A stretch of 64,000 nt of DNA, taken from the NCBI GenBank assembly GCA_029204225.1, contig CM055107.1:14318900-14382899 (forward strand), written 5' to 3'. The notes under the pieces were generated by a model that saw only the letters and a list, made by a program, of their open reading frames with translations, was not told where the DNA came from and ran no database searches. The translations under genes and the position numbers were made by a program. Source of the stretch: Diphasiastrum complanatum (Eukaryota; Streptophyta; Lycopodiopsida; Lycopodiales; Lycopodiaceae). Positions 11,190-21,600 of the stretch are shown in pieces (positions within the stretch are counted from its first letter, which is position 1; each line of letters begins with the position of its first letter).

Positions 11190-12516
11190 ATCTGGGAAAA
11201 CGGCTATTGCGTTGATTCTTCTATAGATAATCTGCAAGTACTTCAAGGGCTCCCTCCTTAAGTTTGTCTTTGTACTCCCAAGAAGCCTCAATGAGTGGAG
11301 CCCGTAGCTACTTCACTAGATATTCACGTTGCACGCCAGTTCGCTTTCTATGTGTCAATATTTGTTCTGGTACAAGCTGCCTCTTTGTATCATCAAGTGT
11401 CGTTGGTGGGTGATGAAGTTCGTGTTGCCGATCAAATCGCTCATCTGGTTTGTACCGTTTGAGTAATGAGATATGAAACACATTGTGTATATCCAAGCTG
11501 GATGGCAGTGCCAATCGGTAAGCCACTGGGTTGATCTTCTTGGTGACATGATATGGTCCCGCATAAGGTTGAACGAACTTATGAGAGAAACCTTTTGGTG
11601 ATGCACTGTTCTTTGTGTTCAGCCACACTTGATCACCTTCCTCAAATTCCAGTTCTCGTCGATGTGGGTTCACGTTAGCTGCCATACTTCTTTGGGACTG
11701 CTCTAAAAATGACTTTACCTCTGTCAGCTTTGTGTGCCACTCATTGATGAATTCCTCCACAGTGGGTACTGGGGTTTCTTGCACACCTGTAAGAAAAGAG
11801 CTTGGAACAATCGGTAGTCGACCGTTGCTTATTTCGAAGGGTGCCCGTCCAGTAGATCTGTTCACTTGGTTGTTATGTGCAAACTCGAGAATATCCAAGT
11901 AGTTGACCCAATCGGATTGGTCCCAAGCGACATAATTTCTTAAATATTGTTCAATCTGTTGATTGACTCGTTCCGTTTGCCCATCTGTTTGAGGGTGATA
12001 TGCAGTGTTGAAATTCAGTCCAGTTCCCACGAGGTGAAATAGGCAAGTCCAAAACTTTTCGACGAACTTGATGTCTCGGTCAGAAATAATCGTTCTAGGT
12101 AGGCCATGGTATTTGAAGACACATTTGAAAAATAACCTCGCCACTTCTTCAGCTGTCACTGAACTTTTAGTTGGTACAAGGTGAGCTTGTTTTGAAAAAC
12201 GGTCAACCGCCACGTAAATTGAGTCAAAACCCTGGCAACGTGGTAGTTGAACAATAAATTCCATGCTCACTGAGTCCCAAGGGTATGCTGGTACTGGTAA
12301 TGGCTGGAGTAGTCCTGCTGGGGCTAGCGGTTCCACCTTCACTTGTTGACATGTAGGACATGTTTGCACATAGGATTCAATGTCTGCCCATATATCTGGC
12401 CAATAGAAGCTTCTCTTGAGAAGTGCATACATGCGATTCACCCCTGGATGTCCGACGGCTAGTACGTCATGATGCTCCCTCAAGATTTTCTTCCTCAAGT
12501 TGATGTATGAGGACAT
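11190..12516 (-). CDS. Ty3/Gypsy chromovirus integrase with interrupted chromodomain
   Basis: A 402-codon frame runs from 12516 to 11308. It begins at an internal Met just inside the integrase zinc-binding domain (H-x-x-x-x-x-GH then CPTCQQ). The catalytic core follows: MEFIVQLP, IISDRDIKFVEKFW and TDGQTERVNQQIEQYLRNY. The C-terminal region contains VFHISLLKRYKP and a chromodomain start VPEQILTHRKR..REYLVK. The next codon is TAG where Trp is expected. The chromodomain continues in frame beyond it as EASWEYKDKLKEG to about 11190. The first catalytic Asp (usually MDFI) is Glu here. Integrase would insert the cDNA and the chromodomain would guide targeting. The copy is 5'-truncated, with a stop directly upstream. 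Confidence 0.9.
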
Positions 12517-12670
12517 CTATGTGATATGCTTGGATGTGAGAGCATCTTGGTATAGGTGCAGGCCATGGTTGAGGTCCTGATTTGGTGACCAGTGGTGTAG
12601 CAACGGATCTCTAGGTGGCACAAGTGTTGGTACGACAAGATACCACTTATGGACAGACATAATAGAGCCC

Positions 12671-12787
<117 letters not shown>

Positions 12788-12809
12788 AACCCACCAATCG
12801 TATCCACAG

Positions 12810-14000
12810 TTAGCAAGGTTCGGAATGCCATAGCAATTTCATTGACCTCATTAATAAAAGTACCTTGCTCGCTACAACAATACATAATGATAAGTAGCAG
12901 TCATGTGCATTTGTAGTCCATCTGAAAGCATTTTTTTGTGCTTTAAAGGTACATAGTAGAAAGGGTAATTCTTCTTTTCTAATAAGGCAATCTGGCAACA
13001 TATTAGAGAAGGTATGCTTAATATTTGTCATAGAATTATCAATGGTATTGTTATTTTCCTGTGGAAAAGGGGCAAAATTCGGACTAGACAATCTTTGCAA
13101 GGCCAAGTTTATAATAAAGTAGATGCACATGAAACAAGGATTATGTTGAGTCTTATCCACACCATTCACATACATATAGGTAGTAATCCAGTTACATTCA
13201 TCAATATCATTCTTTACATCATTTCTTGTTGTGCTTTTGCCATGAAGCCATCTAGTCTTCTTTAAAAAGTTCGTAACAACATGTTTGCAAAAGTAGAGCG
13301 CGTTCCATAATACTATCTTGATCCATGTATTGATAAATGGGTAAAAATCTGGCCAATTTAAACCATCCTTAGTAAAGTCCCAAAGCGACCTCATTAATAT
13401 TAGATTGACGTAAAGTAATATGATTAAGCCTTTTGTTCAAGTTGTTCCTTCAAATTTTCTATTGATAATTCCAGTATTCATAGAAATAATATGCCCAAAA
13501 TTTTCATCAATAAACTCTTTCAAACATTTAGAATTCGAGCAAGTTCAAAGTGGATTATTATCAGCACTAAAATCACAAAAGACTTGAAAGTGTTTGTAGC
13601 ATTCATGCTTTAGACGTGGGAAAAAGGTCCAACCAAACGCAATTTGCTCAAAGATCTCATCAATATGACCAAAAATCTGAAGTAAAGTCTCATAATAAAG
13701 TTGTTTAACGTTTATACTATCAAAGCATCTATTGTAGTAATGTAAACATCTTCCCTTTGTCTCTTCTAACCAATAATCGTCGCCTACCAGCTGCACTGAC
13801 CTCTAGCACTCTTATTTCTTCTATTTCCTCCTGCACATGGATCAATCACGGTAAAAATTTAGTTTTTTGATAGGAAGATCCTCTTTGCCACTACTGCTTT
13901 GCCCCTCATTGCCTTTATTCGGGAAGTATTTTCTCTTTTTGTTACCACTACCTGATATGACTGAGCTTGGATTATTCAGATTGAAGGACCCTATTTTCCT
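12810..14000 (-). pseudogene. Unrecognised decayed minus-strand gene
   Basis: Three open stretches follow one another on the minus strand: about 14000-13842 (K/N/S-rich, basic), 13796-13545 (with HYYNRCFDSINVKQLYYET) and 13394-12810 (with NWITTYMYVNGVDKTQHNP and FRWTTNAHDCYLSL). Short degraded gaps separate them. The composition is aromatic- and Cys-containing and looks like former protein-coding sequence, not random AT-rich DNA. I recognise no domain. It may belong to a transposon or to a host gene. The (AG)57 repeat marks its downstream end. Confidence 0.3.
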
Positions 14001-14099
14001 GCTTGTATTTTGAAAGTATTTATCCTGTAAGGTAGAGAATCTTGTGAAGAATTGCCAAAAATTGGCAAATCTAGCTTGATAAAAAACCATGTAGAATAG

Positions 14100-14742
14100 T
14101 GTAAATTGTGTACACAAGTGGGTCCCACACATGTGAGGCCATGATGCCACATGGGAAACCCATCCTAATGTAGGTTAGGTCAAGTCAAGAGAGTTGACAT
14201 GTCTATTTGGTGGTCATCCCTACTTTATAGGATCTACACCTAAGTTTAAGGTGAAAATTTGACCAACTAGCTACCTACCAAGCATAACTCTAGGAAATAG
14301 ACTAGGGTTTCATTTTAGGTCAAGGAGAGTGAGTTAACTTCCTTATTACATGCTGGAAATCCACCTAACTTCAAGAAGGAAGTCGAATTTGCTATGTATT
14401 CCCTGTCTCCATAGTGAGAAGATAGAAAATTTTTGGAGCTCATTGGCAATCGCAAGCTAGTTCACTATGTACATTGAGTTTTTGTGATCCAAATGAAACC
14501 AAATCAATTTCTACTTGTTTCTCAGGTTGAAGGCCATACTACAGCCTGTAGTACACACGTGTGGGCTCGGATTTCAATGTTTATCAATGCTTTTGATTGT
14601 TAATGCTTGTTGTTTGTCAAATTGCCAATCTAGATCAACACCTTTGTGTCTAGTTTTTTGATAGATTGTTAAGCAAGCATCCAATCACTCTTGTGCATCT
14701 TTTGTAGATCCATTTATGGTCCTAAAGTACAGTACTTTCACA
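14100..14742 (+). mobile_element. 5' LTR of a truncated Copia element
   Basis: The proposed start TGTAAATTGTGTACACAAG resembles the start of the Copia LTR at 50589. The end is set by TTTCACA at 14742, immediately before the primer-binding site. A CACACGTGTG palindrome lies at 14554-14563. No matching 3' LTR is found downstream, since the element is broken after gag. Confidence 0.65.
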
Positions 14743-14756
14743 TGGTATCAGAGCCA
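14743..14756 (+). other. Primer-binding site of the Copia element
   Basis: TGGTATCAGAGCCA is the classic plant Copia PBS, complementary to the 3' end of initiator tRNA-Met. It directly abuts the LTR end. Confidence 0.9.
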
Positions 14757-15180
14757 AGTACAAGAGCATAAGCCATTGATCTAATGCAAATCCATTTTTA
14801 GCAAGTTTTGGTGCTAAAAACTAGTCTTGAGAGGGCAAGCTAGAATCTTGATTTTGGTGAGGAGATTTGATCCCAAACTTAGTAGGGGTCCAAATCCGTA
14901 CTGTCCACATGTGTGGGCACCTCTGAACCTGCATTTAATGCATGGTATTCATTTGATCCAAAGAAATTCAATTTGTGAGCTATTGGTGTAATTTCTGGTG
15001 GAGATCCTAGAATAATCTACCAAGATCATTTGCCATTGATTAGATTTGAATTTGTTTCATGGAATCTAATTAATCTAGGCTGAGTTCGAGTCCTATTAAG
15101 TTTAAAAATAGATCTTGAAAGTACACCAAGAAGGAAGAAAGAGATTAAGTCATTTTTTTGTCCAAAAATAGCCAAATTTT

Positions 15181-15528
15181 GCAAGATTTGATTGTAAGTA
15201 GAATTCACATCATCTTATCTTCATTCCAACTTTGTGAGGGAGTGCTAGAACTGAGATTATAAGTCCATTTGTTGGATTAGAAATCTAATTTGAGTGAAAA
15301 ACTACAAGAGAGAGACCTTAGTGAGTTTCTAGAGACAATCAAATCCATTTATTGGCAAGATTTGTTTGAAAGTAGTTTTCACTTCATCTTATCTTCATTC
15401 CAGCTTTGTGAGGGAGTGATAGAACTGTGATTATAAGTCCATTTGTTGGATTAGAAATCAAATTTGAGTGAAACACTGCAAGTGTGAGACCTTTGTGAGT
15501 TTCAAGTCAATCAAATCTATTTCTTGTT
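15181..15528 (+). repeat. 174-bp tandem duplication in the Copia leader
   Basis: Two units (15181-15354 and 15355-15528), each starting GCAAGATTTG, lie head to tail between the PBS and the gag start. They differ by scattered point changes. Confidence 0.85.
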
Positions 15529-15547
15529 TGTAGAAGTCACTAGTAAG

Positions 15548-16318
15548 ATGGGATCTGCTGGAGCATACCTTCTAGAAGCTAGTGAGAGGTTGAATTCTAC
15601 AAATTATGCTATTCGGAAGGTTAGAATGGAGTCACTCTTAGTGCTCCAAGACCTTTATGAGTTCTTGATTGAAGATGAAGATGAACCTCTAGGTGCACAG
15701 GAGTTAGCTAGATACAAGAAGAGATCTAGGCTTGCACTTCATTGTGTGAAGATGAATGTGAGCAATGATTTGTTGAGAGAAGTATCAGCTTGTACTAATG
15801 CTAAAGAGGCTTGGGAGTCTTTAAAATCAATCTATGAGTCTAGCAACACTTCTAGAGTTCTTATGCTTAGAAATCAAATTTTGCAAAGCATGAGGAGAAG
15901 CGAGGAGAGTGCACATGATTACGTACTCAGAATCAAGTCTCTAAATAGGGAGTTGGCTTCCATTGGAGAGAAGATTCATGATGGAGAGCTTGTACAAATT
16001 GTCCTTAATAGTCTAGGAGATGACTTTGCAAATTTGGTCCAAAGTTTTGCCATCCAAGACACTTTGCCAACTATAGAAAAACTTCACAGTGTATTAGTGG
16101 CTGAAGAGTGTAGGATGCTCCATGCAAAATCTAGGATGAGTTCCTTGTCTTTGCAGGATGGTGATGAGAAAGCCAATTTCTCATTCAAGGGCAAAAAGAA
16201 GACCAATGGCAGCTTCAATCATGCGCTATCTAATGTACATAGAAGCAAGGTGGGCTTTAACAATATCCCTAGCATGTTTATGAAGCCAAAGAAAGAAGAC
16301 ATTAAGTTGGTTTTGTAG
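15548..16318 (+). CDS. Copia gag fragment, truncated before the zinc knuckle
   Basis: About 256 codons of a Copia gag capsid protein (UBN2/retrotran-gag type). I chose the ATG at 15548 (MGSAGAYLLEASERLNSTNY) because the homologous gag at 52070 starts the same way. An upstream in-frame ATG at 15524 also exists. Landmarks are NSTNYAIRKVRMESLL (Trp usual at the Arg), LHCVKMNVSNDLLREV, AWESLKSIYESSNTSR, YVLRIKSLNRELASIG and LVAEECR. The frame ends at a stop at 16318, before any CCHC knuckle, where unrelated sequence begins. Capsid protein would form virus-like particles. This copy lacks all of pol. Confidence 0.88.
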   Translation: MGSAGAYLLEASERLNSTNYAIRKVRMESLLVLQDLYEFLIEDEDEPLGAQELARYKKRSRLALHCVKMNVSNDLLREVSACTNAKEAWESLKSIYESSNTSRVLMLRNQILQSMRRSEESAHDYVLRIKSLNRELASIGEKIHDGELVQIVLNSLGDDFANLVQSFAIQDTLPTIEKLHSVLVAEECRMLHAKSRMSSLSLQDGDEKANFSFKGKKKTNGSFNHALSNVHRSKVGFNNIPSMFMKPKKEDIKLVL

Positions 16319-17084
16319 AGATGCACTAGGGAAGAACTTGGCAGGGTTGTTCATCATGAACTAGATAGCGTGATCTAACCAAATGATAAAAGAATTGTTT
16401 TTACATTTGTCACCACATCTGCACTTAAAGAAGGGTCTTTTCCAGTTTCATATCCTAGCTTATCCTATTAAAACCGGTCTTTTGCATCAGTAAGATGGGT
16501 AAGAGCGATCCAAAGTTCGATAGAAATGGGTGCCAAAAAGTTCACGGAAGGAAGACTCCAAAGTTTGTAGGCAGTTTCAGCAGATTTAAACTCAATAGTA
16601 CGACCAGGTACCAAGGGTACTTGGCAACTTTTGGCTTGGCAGAATTCAAAGGCAGAAGTAGCTTTTAAAATGGGATCTAGTCATACAAATGTGCTGCTGA
16701 ACGATATTACTTTTGGCGATGTGAAAATCAATGATTTCTGGCAATGTGTTAGGATTATAACTCTTTGGAACATCTGGTTAGCAAGAAATAGTAGGGAATT
16801 TGGGAATGATGATTTTATCATCTCCCCCCTTCTTCTTTTCAAGGATGTTGATAAACTTTTGCTTGTTTGAGTTTTTTTATTGTGGCATGTACTTTTGTAA
16901 AAAGTCTTTAATCTATGATTAATTTGCTTCGAGAGAAAAAACAATAAAAACCATAAATACCTTATCTAATTTGAATTTAAACAATAAATGCTTTGTCTTC
17001 CAAATGAAAGGGCCTTTCACATGGAATTGGAAGGACCTGGGCTTTCAAAGTGAGGGATAAGTGCAAATTTTGAAATGGCCCTAG
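16319..17084. other. Unclassified DNA with a LINE-like tail fragment (16631-16870)
   Basis: The plus strand at 16631-16870 encodes 79 codons including ITLWNIWLARNSREFGND. This resembles the region after the RT in plant L1-type LINEs (W-x-IW-x-x-RN-x-x-F). It is too short for a firm call. The preceding 300 bases and the AT-rich 16880-17084 contain nothing I can assign. The left arm of the inverted duplication begins at about 17085. Confidence 0.3.
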
Positions 17085-17179
17085 ACTCTTCCCTTAAAAT
17101 GCAATCTCAACAATCCATCTAGATAGTCAAAGAATGTAAGATTTGAGTGGAGACACAAGAAGGGATGAATAGTATGAAA

Positions 17180-17345
17180 ATGATTGTGCGTGTGTGACCA
17201 AGTAAAGACTTTGATCATTGTGACATGTGTGACTCAATCAAAGACTGTGAAGGTTGTGACGTGTGTGACTCAAGCAAAGATTTTGACAAAAACTTTGATC
17301 TTTACGATGTGTGTGACTCGAGCAAAGACTTTGAGTATTTTTGAA
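17180..17345 (+). repeat. Short tandem array upstream of the left GH3 promoter
   Basis: About four degenerate units of the form GTGTGTGACTCAAGCAAAGACTTTGA plus spacer. The right arm (63170-63240, reverse strand) has fewer units, so the array changed in size after duplication. Confidence 0.7.
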
Positions 17346-17440
17346 AAAGTCCAAGCTCCTAACTTGACAAATGAAGAGGTGGAGAAAGACGAGGCGAATT
17401 TCTATAGATGTGGTCAAGAATAGGTGCGCTTCGAATGCGG

Positions 17441-17780
17441 CCTTTGATCTTTTAGGTTTTTTATATGTTAATGGGGTTGTTTAAAACTTTTTGTATTTTC
17501 TTCGGGCAGTACTAAAAAAAAAAAAGGGTACCTTGCCTGATTCTGCAAGGTTACCTACTGGAGGTCACCGCCAACTGCCAACGGACGCTCCGCAACCCTC
17601 TCTGGTCACTACATTTAACCAGCGGTTCGGGTCAGAGGAGGAGGAGGACCGCTGCCACCCTTTTAAAAGGGTACTTAGCTGGTGCTTTCCCACTCTCGCC
17701 TGACCCTGCCAACCTTTTATAAAGGTTTCCTCGTTCGAGCTCTCCCACAGTCTCTGTGGGCTTCTCCAGCGCGAACGCAG
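17441..17780 (+). promoter_or_regulatory. Putative promoter and 5' exon of the left GH3 gene
   Basis: A TATA box TTTATAAA lies at 17716-17723. About 60 bases later the leader ends at AACGCAG, followed by GTAGCG at 17781, a plausible 5'-UTR intron donor that is conserved as AACACAG/GTATCT in the right arm. A palindromic CCCTTTTAAAAGGG element lies near 17658-17671. Transcription start is not directly shown. Confidence 0.5.
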
Positions 17781-18662
17781 GTAGCGAGAGTGTTCGAAAG
17801 TGTTTGTATAATAGTAATAATTTTGATGTTTTAAGAGTGATTTAGTGATGTTTTAGCTGATGACAGAGGTCTGTTAATCGATAACGGAAGAGCTCATTGT
17901 GGGAAGCTACTGTTCTTGCATTGCCTGGTGGATGGATGGATGGATGGATGGATGAATCATTGTGTTGGATTGATGCGTGATCTGGTTTTGTGGCTTTGGA
18001 TTCAGCTGGTTACGATGTGATTTGCAGCAGATTTTACTTCATCCGGCTTTACTGGTTTAGGGTTTAGGGTATGGTTCGTCTTTACTGTGACTTATGTTCT
18101 TTCCGGACAAGAATTGCGTTGTTTTGGTCATTTGGATTTGTGATTTGCAGCAAAACTTTCTTCAATGTGCTTGGTTTAATGGTAGAGGAAGGTTCGCGTT
18201 TGCTCTGAGCTTTCTACTGCTGGGAAGATATTTGCAATGTTTGGTTCACGCGGCTCTGTGATTCGCTACCAAATTTCCTCATTCTGCTTGGTTTTGATGG
18301 TAGACCCAAGGCTCCCTGATGTCTTGAGTTTTGATCTGTATTGAAAAGAATTGCATTGTTGTGGTTAGTTGGATTTGCGATATGCTTTTGTAGATTTGTT
18401 CCAGCGGTTTGGTTGAAAATTCCCACCGTTTATTCAAGATGACAAAATTTGACCGTTTCCTTTGAAAAACAGCTGATCATAATACTCTTTCCTTGATATG
18501 CTGGTGGAATTTTTTGATATTATTAGATATTTGACAAATGCAGGAAAGTGGTCAAGATTTGAAGAGCTTCCAAAATTTCTACTTCTGAATTATCGATATT
18601 CTTTACTACCGGAAATCTTGACGTTCTTGATCGAATCCTATAACAGGACTAATTTGTGGCAG
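17781..18662 (+). other. Putative 5'-UTR intron of the left GH3 gene
   Basis: The region between the conserved donor at 17781 and the GGCAG acceptor ending at 18662 is non-coding. It is conserved with 61840-62690 in the right arm. It contains (ATGG)n at about 17932-17955 and a double telo-box TTTAGGGTTTAGGG at 18056-18069. The telo-box is absent from the corresponding right-arm position. The intron call is inference from splice consensus and conservation. Confidence 0.45.
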
Positions 18663-18695
18663 TGAAAGCGAGATTCCAATACTGAGCTTGTGAAC

Positions 18696-21600
18696 ATGGC
18701 AGTACTAATTACCAGAAGTATAATCTACCTTCTGGTTCTATCATTAGTCTTGGAAGTCATTGTGCTATCTGATGGTTCTCAGTTCGTCTATAAGGACCCC
18801 TCGCAGCCTGTTGAAGCTCGTGTAAAGGATCTTCTCGGAAGAATGACTTTGAAAGAGAAGATTGGACAAATGACACAGATCGAGAGATCCATTGCAAGCT
18901 TTTCTGTTATCAACCAGTACGGGATTGGTAAGTGTACCACTACCCGTTTCTCGCACTTAGATTTTTGTCCCATTGTTAAGATCAAGTTAGATATGGTGAA
19001 CATCGTGTTTAATAGATACATAAAGGTATAGAACACTCTTGCATTTGCATACGAAATACTTAATATTTCGTGCAAACGGAGAACTATTTGACATATTCTT
19101 TAGATTTCGTTAAAATCCATCATATTTTGTATGTTTTCGAAAATATGGACGCCCAAGATTTTTACTTATTTCAAGATTCTTGTAACGCATATTTACGAAT
19201 TTAAGTTGAACACCATGAATGGCATTTCAAAACCTAGTTTCAAACAATGACTGTATTCTAGTTGTAAAACATGAACTTCAATATTCTTGTAAGGCATATT
19301 CACGAATTTAAGTTCAACGCCATGAATGCCATTAGTAGAAGCTGATCAAAACATAGTTTCAAGCAATGAGTATTCTAGTTGTAAAACGTTTCTATTTTGT
19401 TAGCCCGTAATATTTAAATTCAATACATATCAATGGTTCTCTACGTTTTTTGACTTTGTGACAAAAAAAACTCATCATGGGGACGAAAAATAGACAAGAA
19501 AAATGAACATTTTGTAAAATTGATTCTAACTAGTATGAAGATTTAGTGTTGTTTTTTAAGACTTTTGCACAAAATTTATACGAAAATATAGCAATTTTTA
19601 TAAGCGAATCTATATTAAATTTATGGGGTTAGCATTTTCAATATTTTAGTTTATGTTGAATGTTCCGAGAGCCCTATCAACAAATTGTTGACTTGTTGGA
19701 TTGAATTTAAAAGCAAATTGAGAAAAGTTTACTACACTACACAACTTTTTAATTTAATTTAATTTAGAAGGATTATATGTTGATAAGTATGTGCTAATTG
19801 ATTACTATGTATGTTTCTTAATAAGAAATATTTCAATTATGTTTATTCTTGCTACTTGTATCATGCAAACCCTCTTTTGAAATATACATATTTGCTGTTT
19901 TACATTATAGACATGACACTTTCGATGCCAATTCAAATATTATATAACATCAAATGATCTTGTCTTTGCAATTAATATTTTGAATTACAATATCCTAAAT
20001 TTTGATATATTTCATGTATAGTCAAAGGTTTTCATCTTTGTTTGTTTGTTTGAAATGTCATGCTATTTGTTATAAGAGTCTTGTTTTTACAATTCTAGCC
20101 TATTGCATCACCAAAGTTTTCTCAATGTTCAGCCTGTGCATTTGGCATCTTACGTGCTATAGATTTGAAATGCAATTGACGGTGTTCATTTAATTTCTCA
20201 AATTAGAAACTCTATGCGGGTCAGTGTCTCTCTTTTGCTGGCTTCGTGGCTGCATGTGAGAGCGCCAGGGCTGGGCCTGGCCGGGAACGGTTCCCCGTCG
20301 TTGATGAGCAGTTGTCCACAACTTAGCTTCCAAGAGATATTGAAGTCTTACATTGGAATGGGATACTATAATGCCATCATCCCTCCTGTGATCTTTCGCA
20401 ACATCATGGAGAATTTTGGATCTTAGCAATAACAATCTTTCTCAACCTCTTCTTGCATTTCCACCACATCTTCTGTAGCTCATCCTCTTTCAATCATCGC
20501 TTTTGTCTATAAATCTACTTCCAAAACATTCAATATCAAGTGCACAAGTTGGATGCGGAGACGATCGAATGACTGCTCCGTCACTCTGAGCAAGCGGTCA
20601 TTTCTGCCACAGGCACAGGCACTATTCGTGCTATCGCATCCTCTCTAGAAGGATCGCTCTGCATTTCCTCCATCCTTGGAGCAGCCTCGTTATGTGCTAT
20701 AGTCATTCCTTTCTTGTTTCTTCTTTCCTCTGGAGAAAGTTGAAGAATTTCTACCTTCACAGCATATAACGAAGGAAGACATGGAGCTGTAGCAGTAACA
20801 AAGAAAGCAAGCAATCACCAAGCACTACACAAAAGAACTACCCAGTTCACTGCCTTGGTCTTTTATACTATACTAACGTGGAATTATTTCTTAGTCCAAT
20901 TCATTCTAGCTATCTCATTCTAGGCGAGAATTTCATTCACGGAGTCATTCGAGCGAACCTCTTTGTGCTGCAGTTAGTTGCAGAAACCAAGATATACTTT
21001 GAGATGGAATCGTGTTTTGCCTGTGATCAACTCCAAGATCTGGAGTGTTCGGAGCATAGACGTTTTGTGAGCGTCTGCTGTGATATACACGCATTTGGAT
21101 ATCACGTTTCCTGTTAAAATGTTAGTTGGGCTCATTGAAAACTACTCAGTAATAGGTAAACCATTCCCATGCATGGATTTTAGGATGCTCCGTGGTGCCC
21201 ATTTAGCTGGGCTTGCCTCAAGGAGCATGGCACTGGTAGATTTGTCTATATTCAGCTCTGTTAAAGCTTAAACTTCCAGACTCAGAAGAAGGAAGCAACA
21301 TGAGCCTGTTTTCAAAATTGGGTCGAGTACTTCATGAGCAGTTCTTTATATCAACGAGTCAAAAATCTAAACAATGTCGCTCGTAGGCTCAATATAGACC
21401 TGTTTGTCATCCTTTCGGTGAGCAAATCAGTTGCTCTCTCATCTTTTCATTTTGTTGTAGGTGCAAGGTTGTTCGGTGTTGTTTGCACTTTGGTTTGCTT
21501 AGGAATTTGGAAATATTTGCTTTGACTCTTGCAATCTTACACCTAAGGTAATTGCTTGTTCTGTGGCTTAGAGGTTTGTGTAGGTTCTTGTTAGTCATGT

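Noticed and set aside
20581-20814. 77-codon minus-strand ORF beside the GLDP fragment, considered as another captured gene piece
   Set aside because: No recognisable domain or conserved motif. I cannot support it as a second capture.
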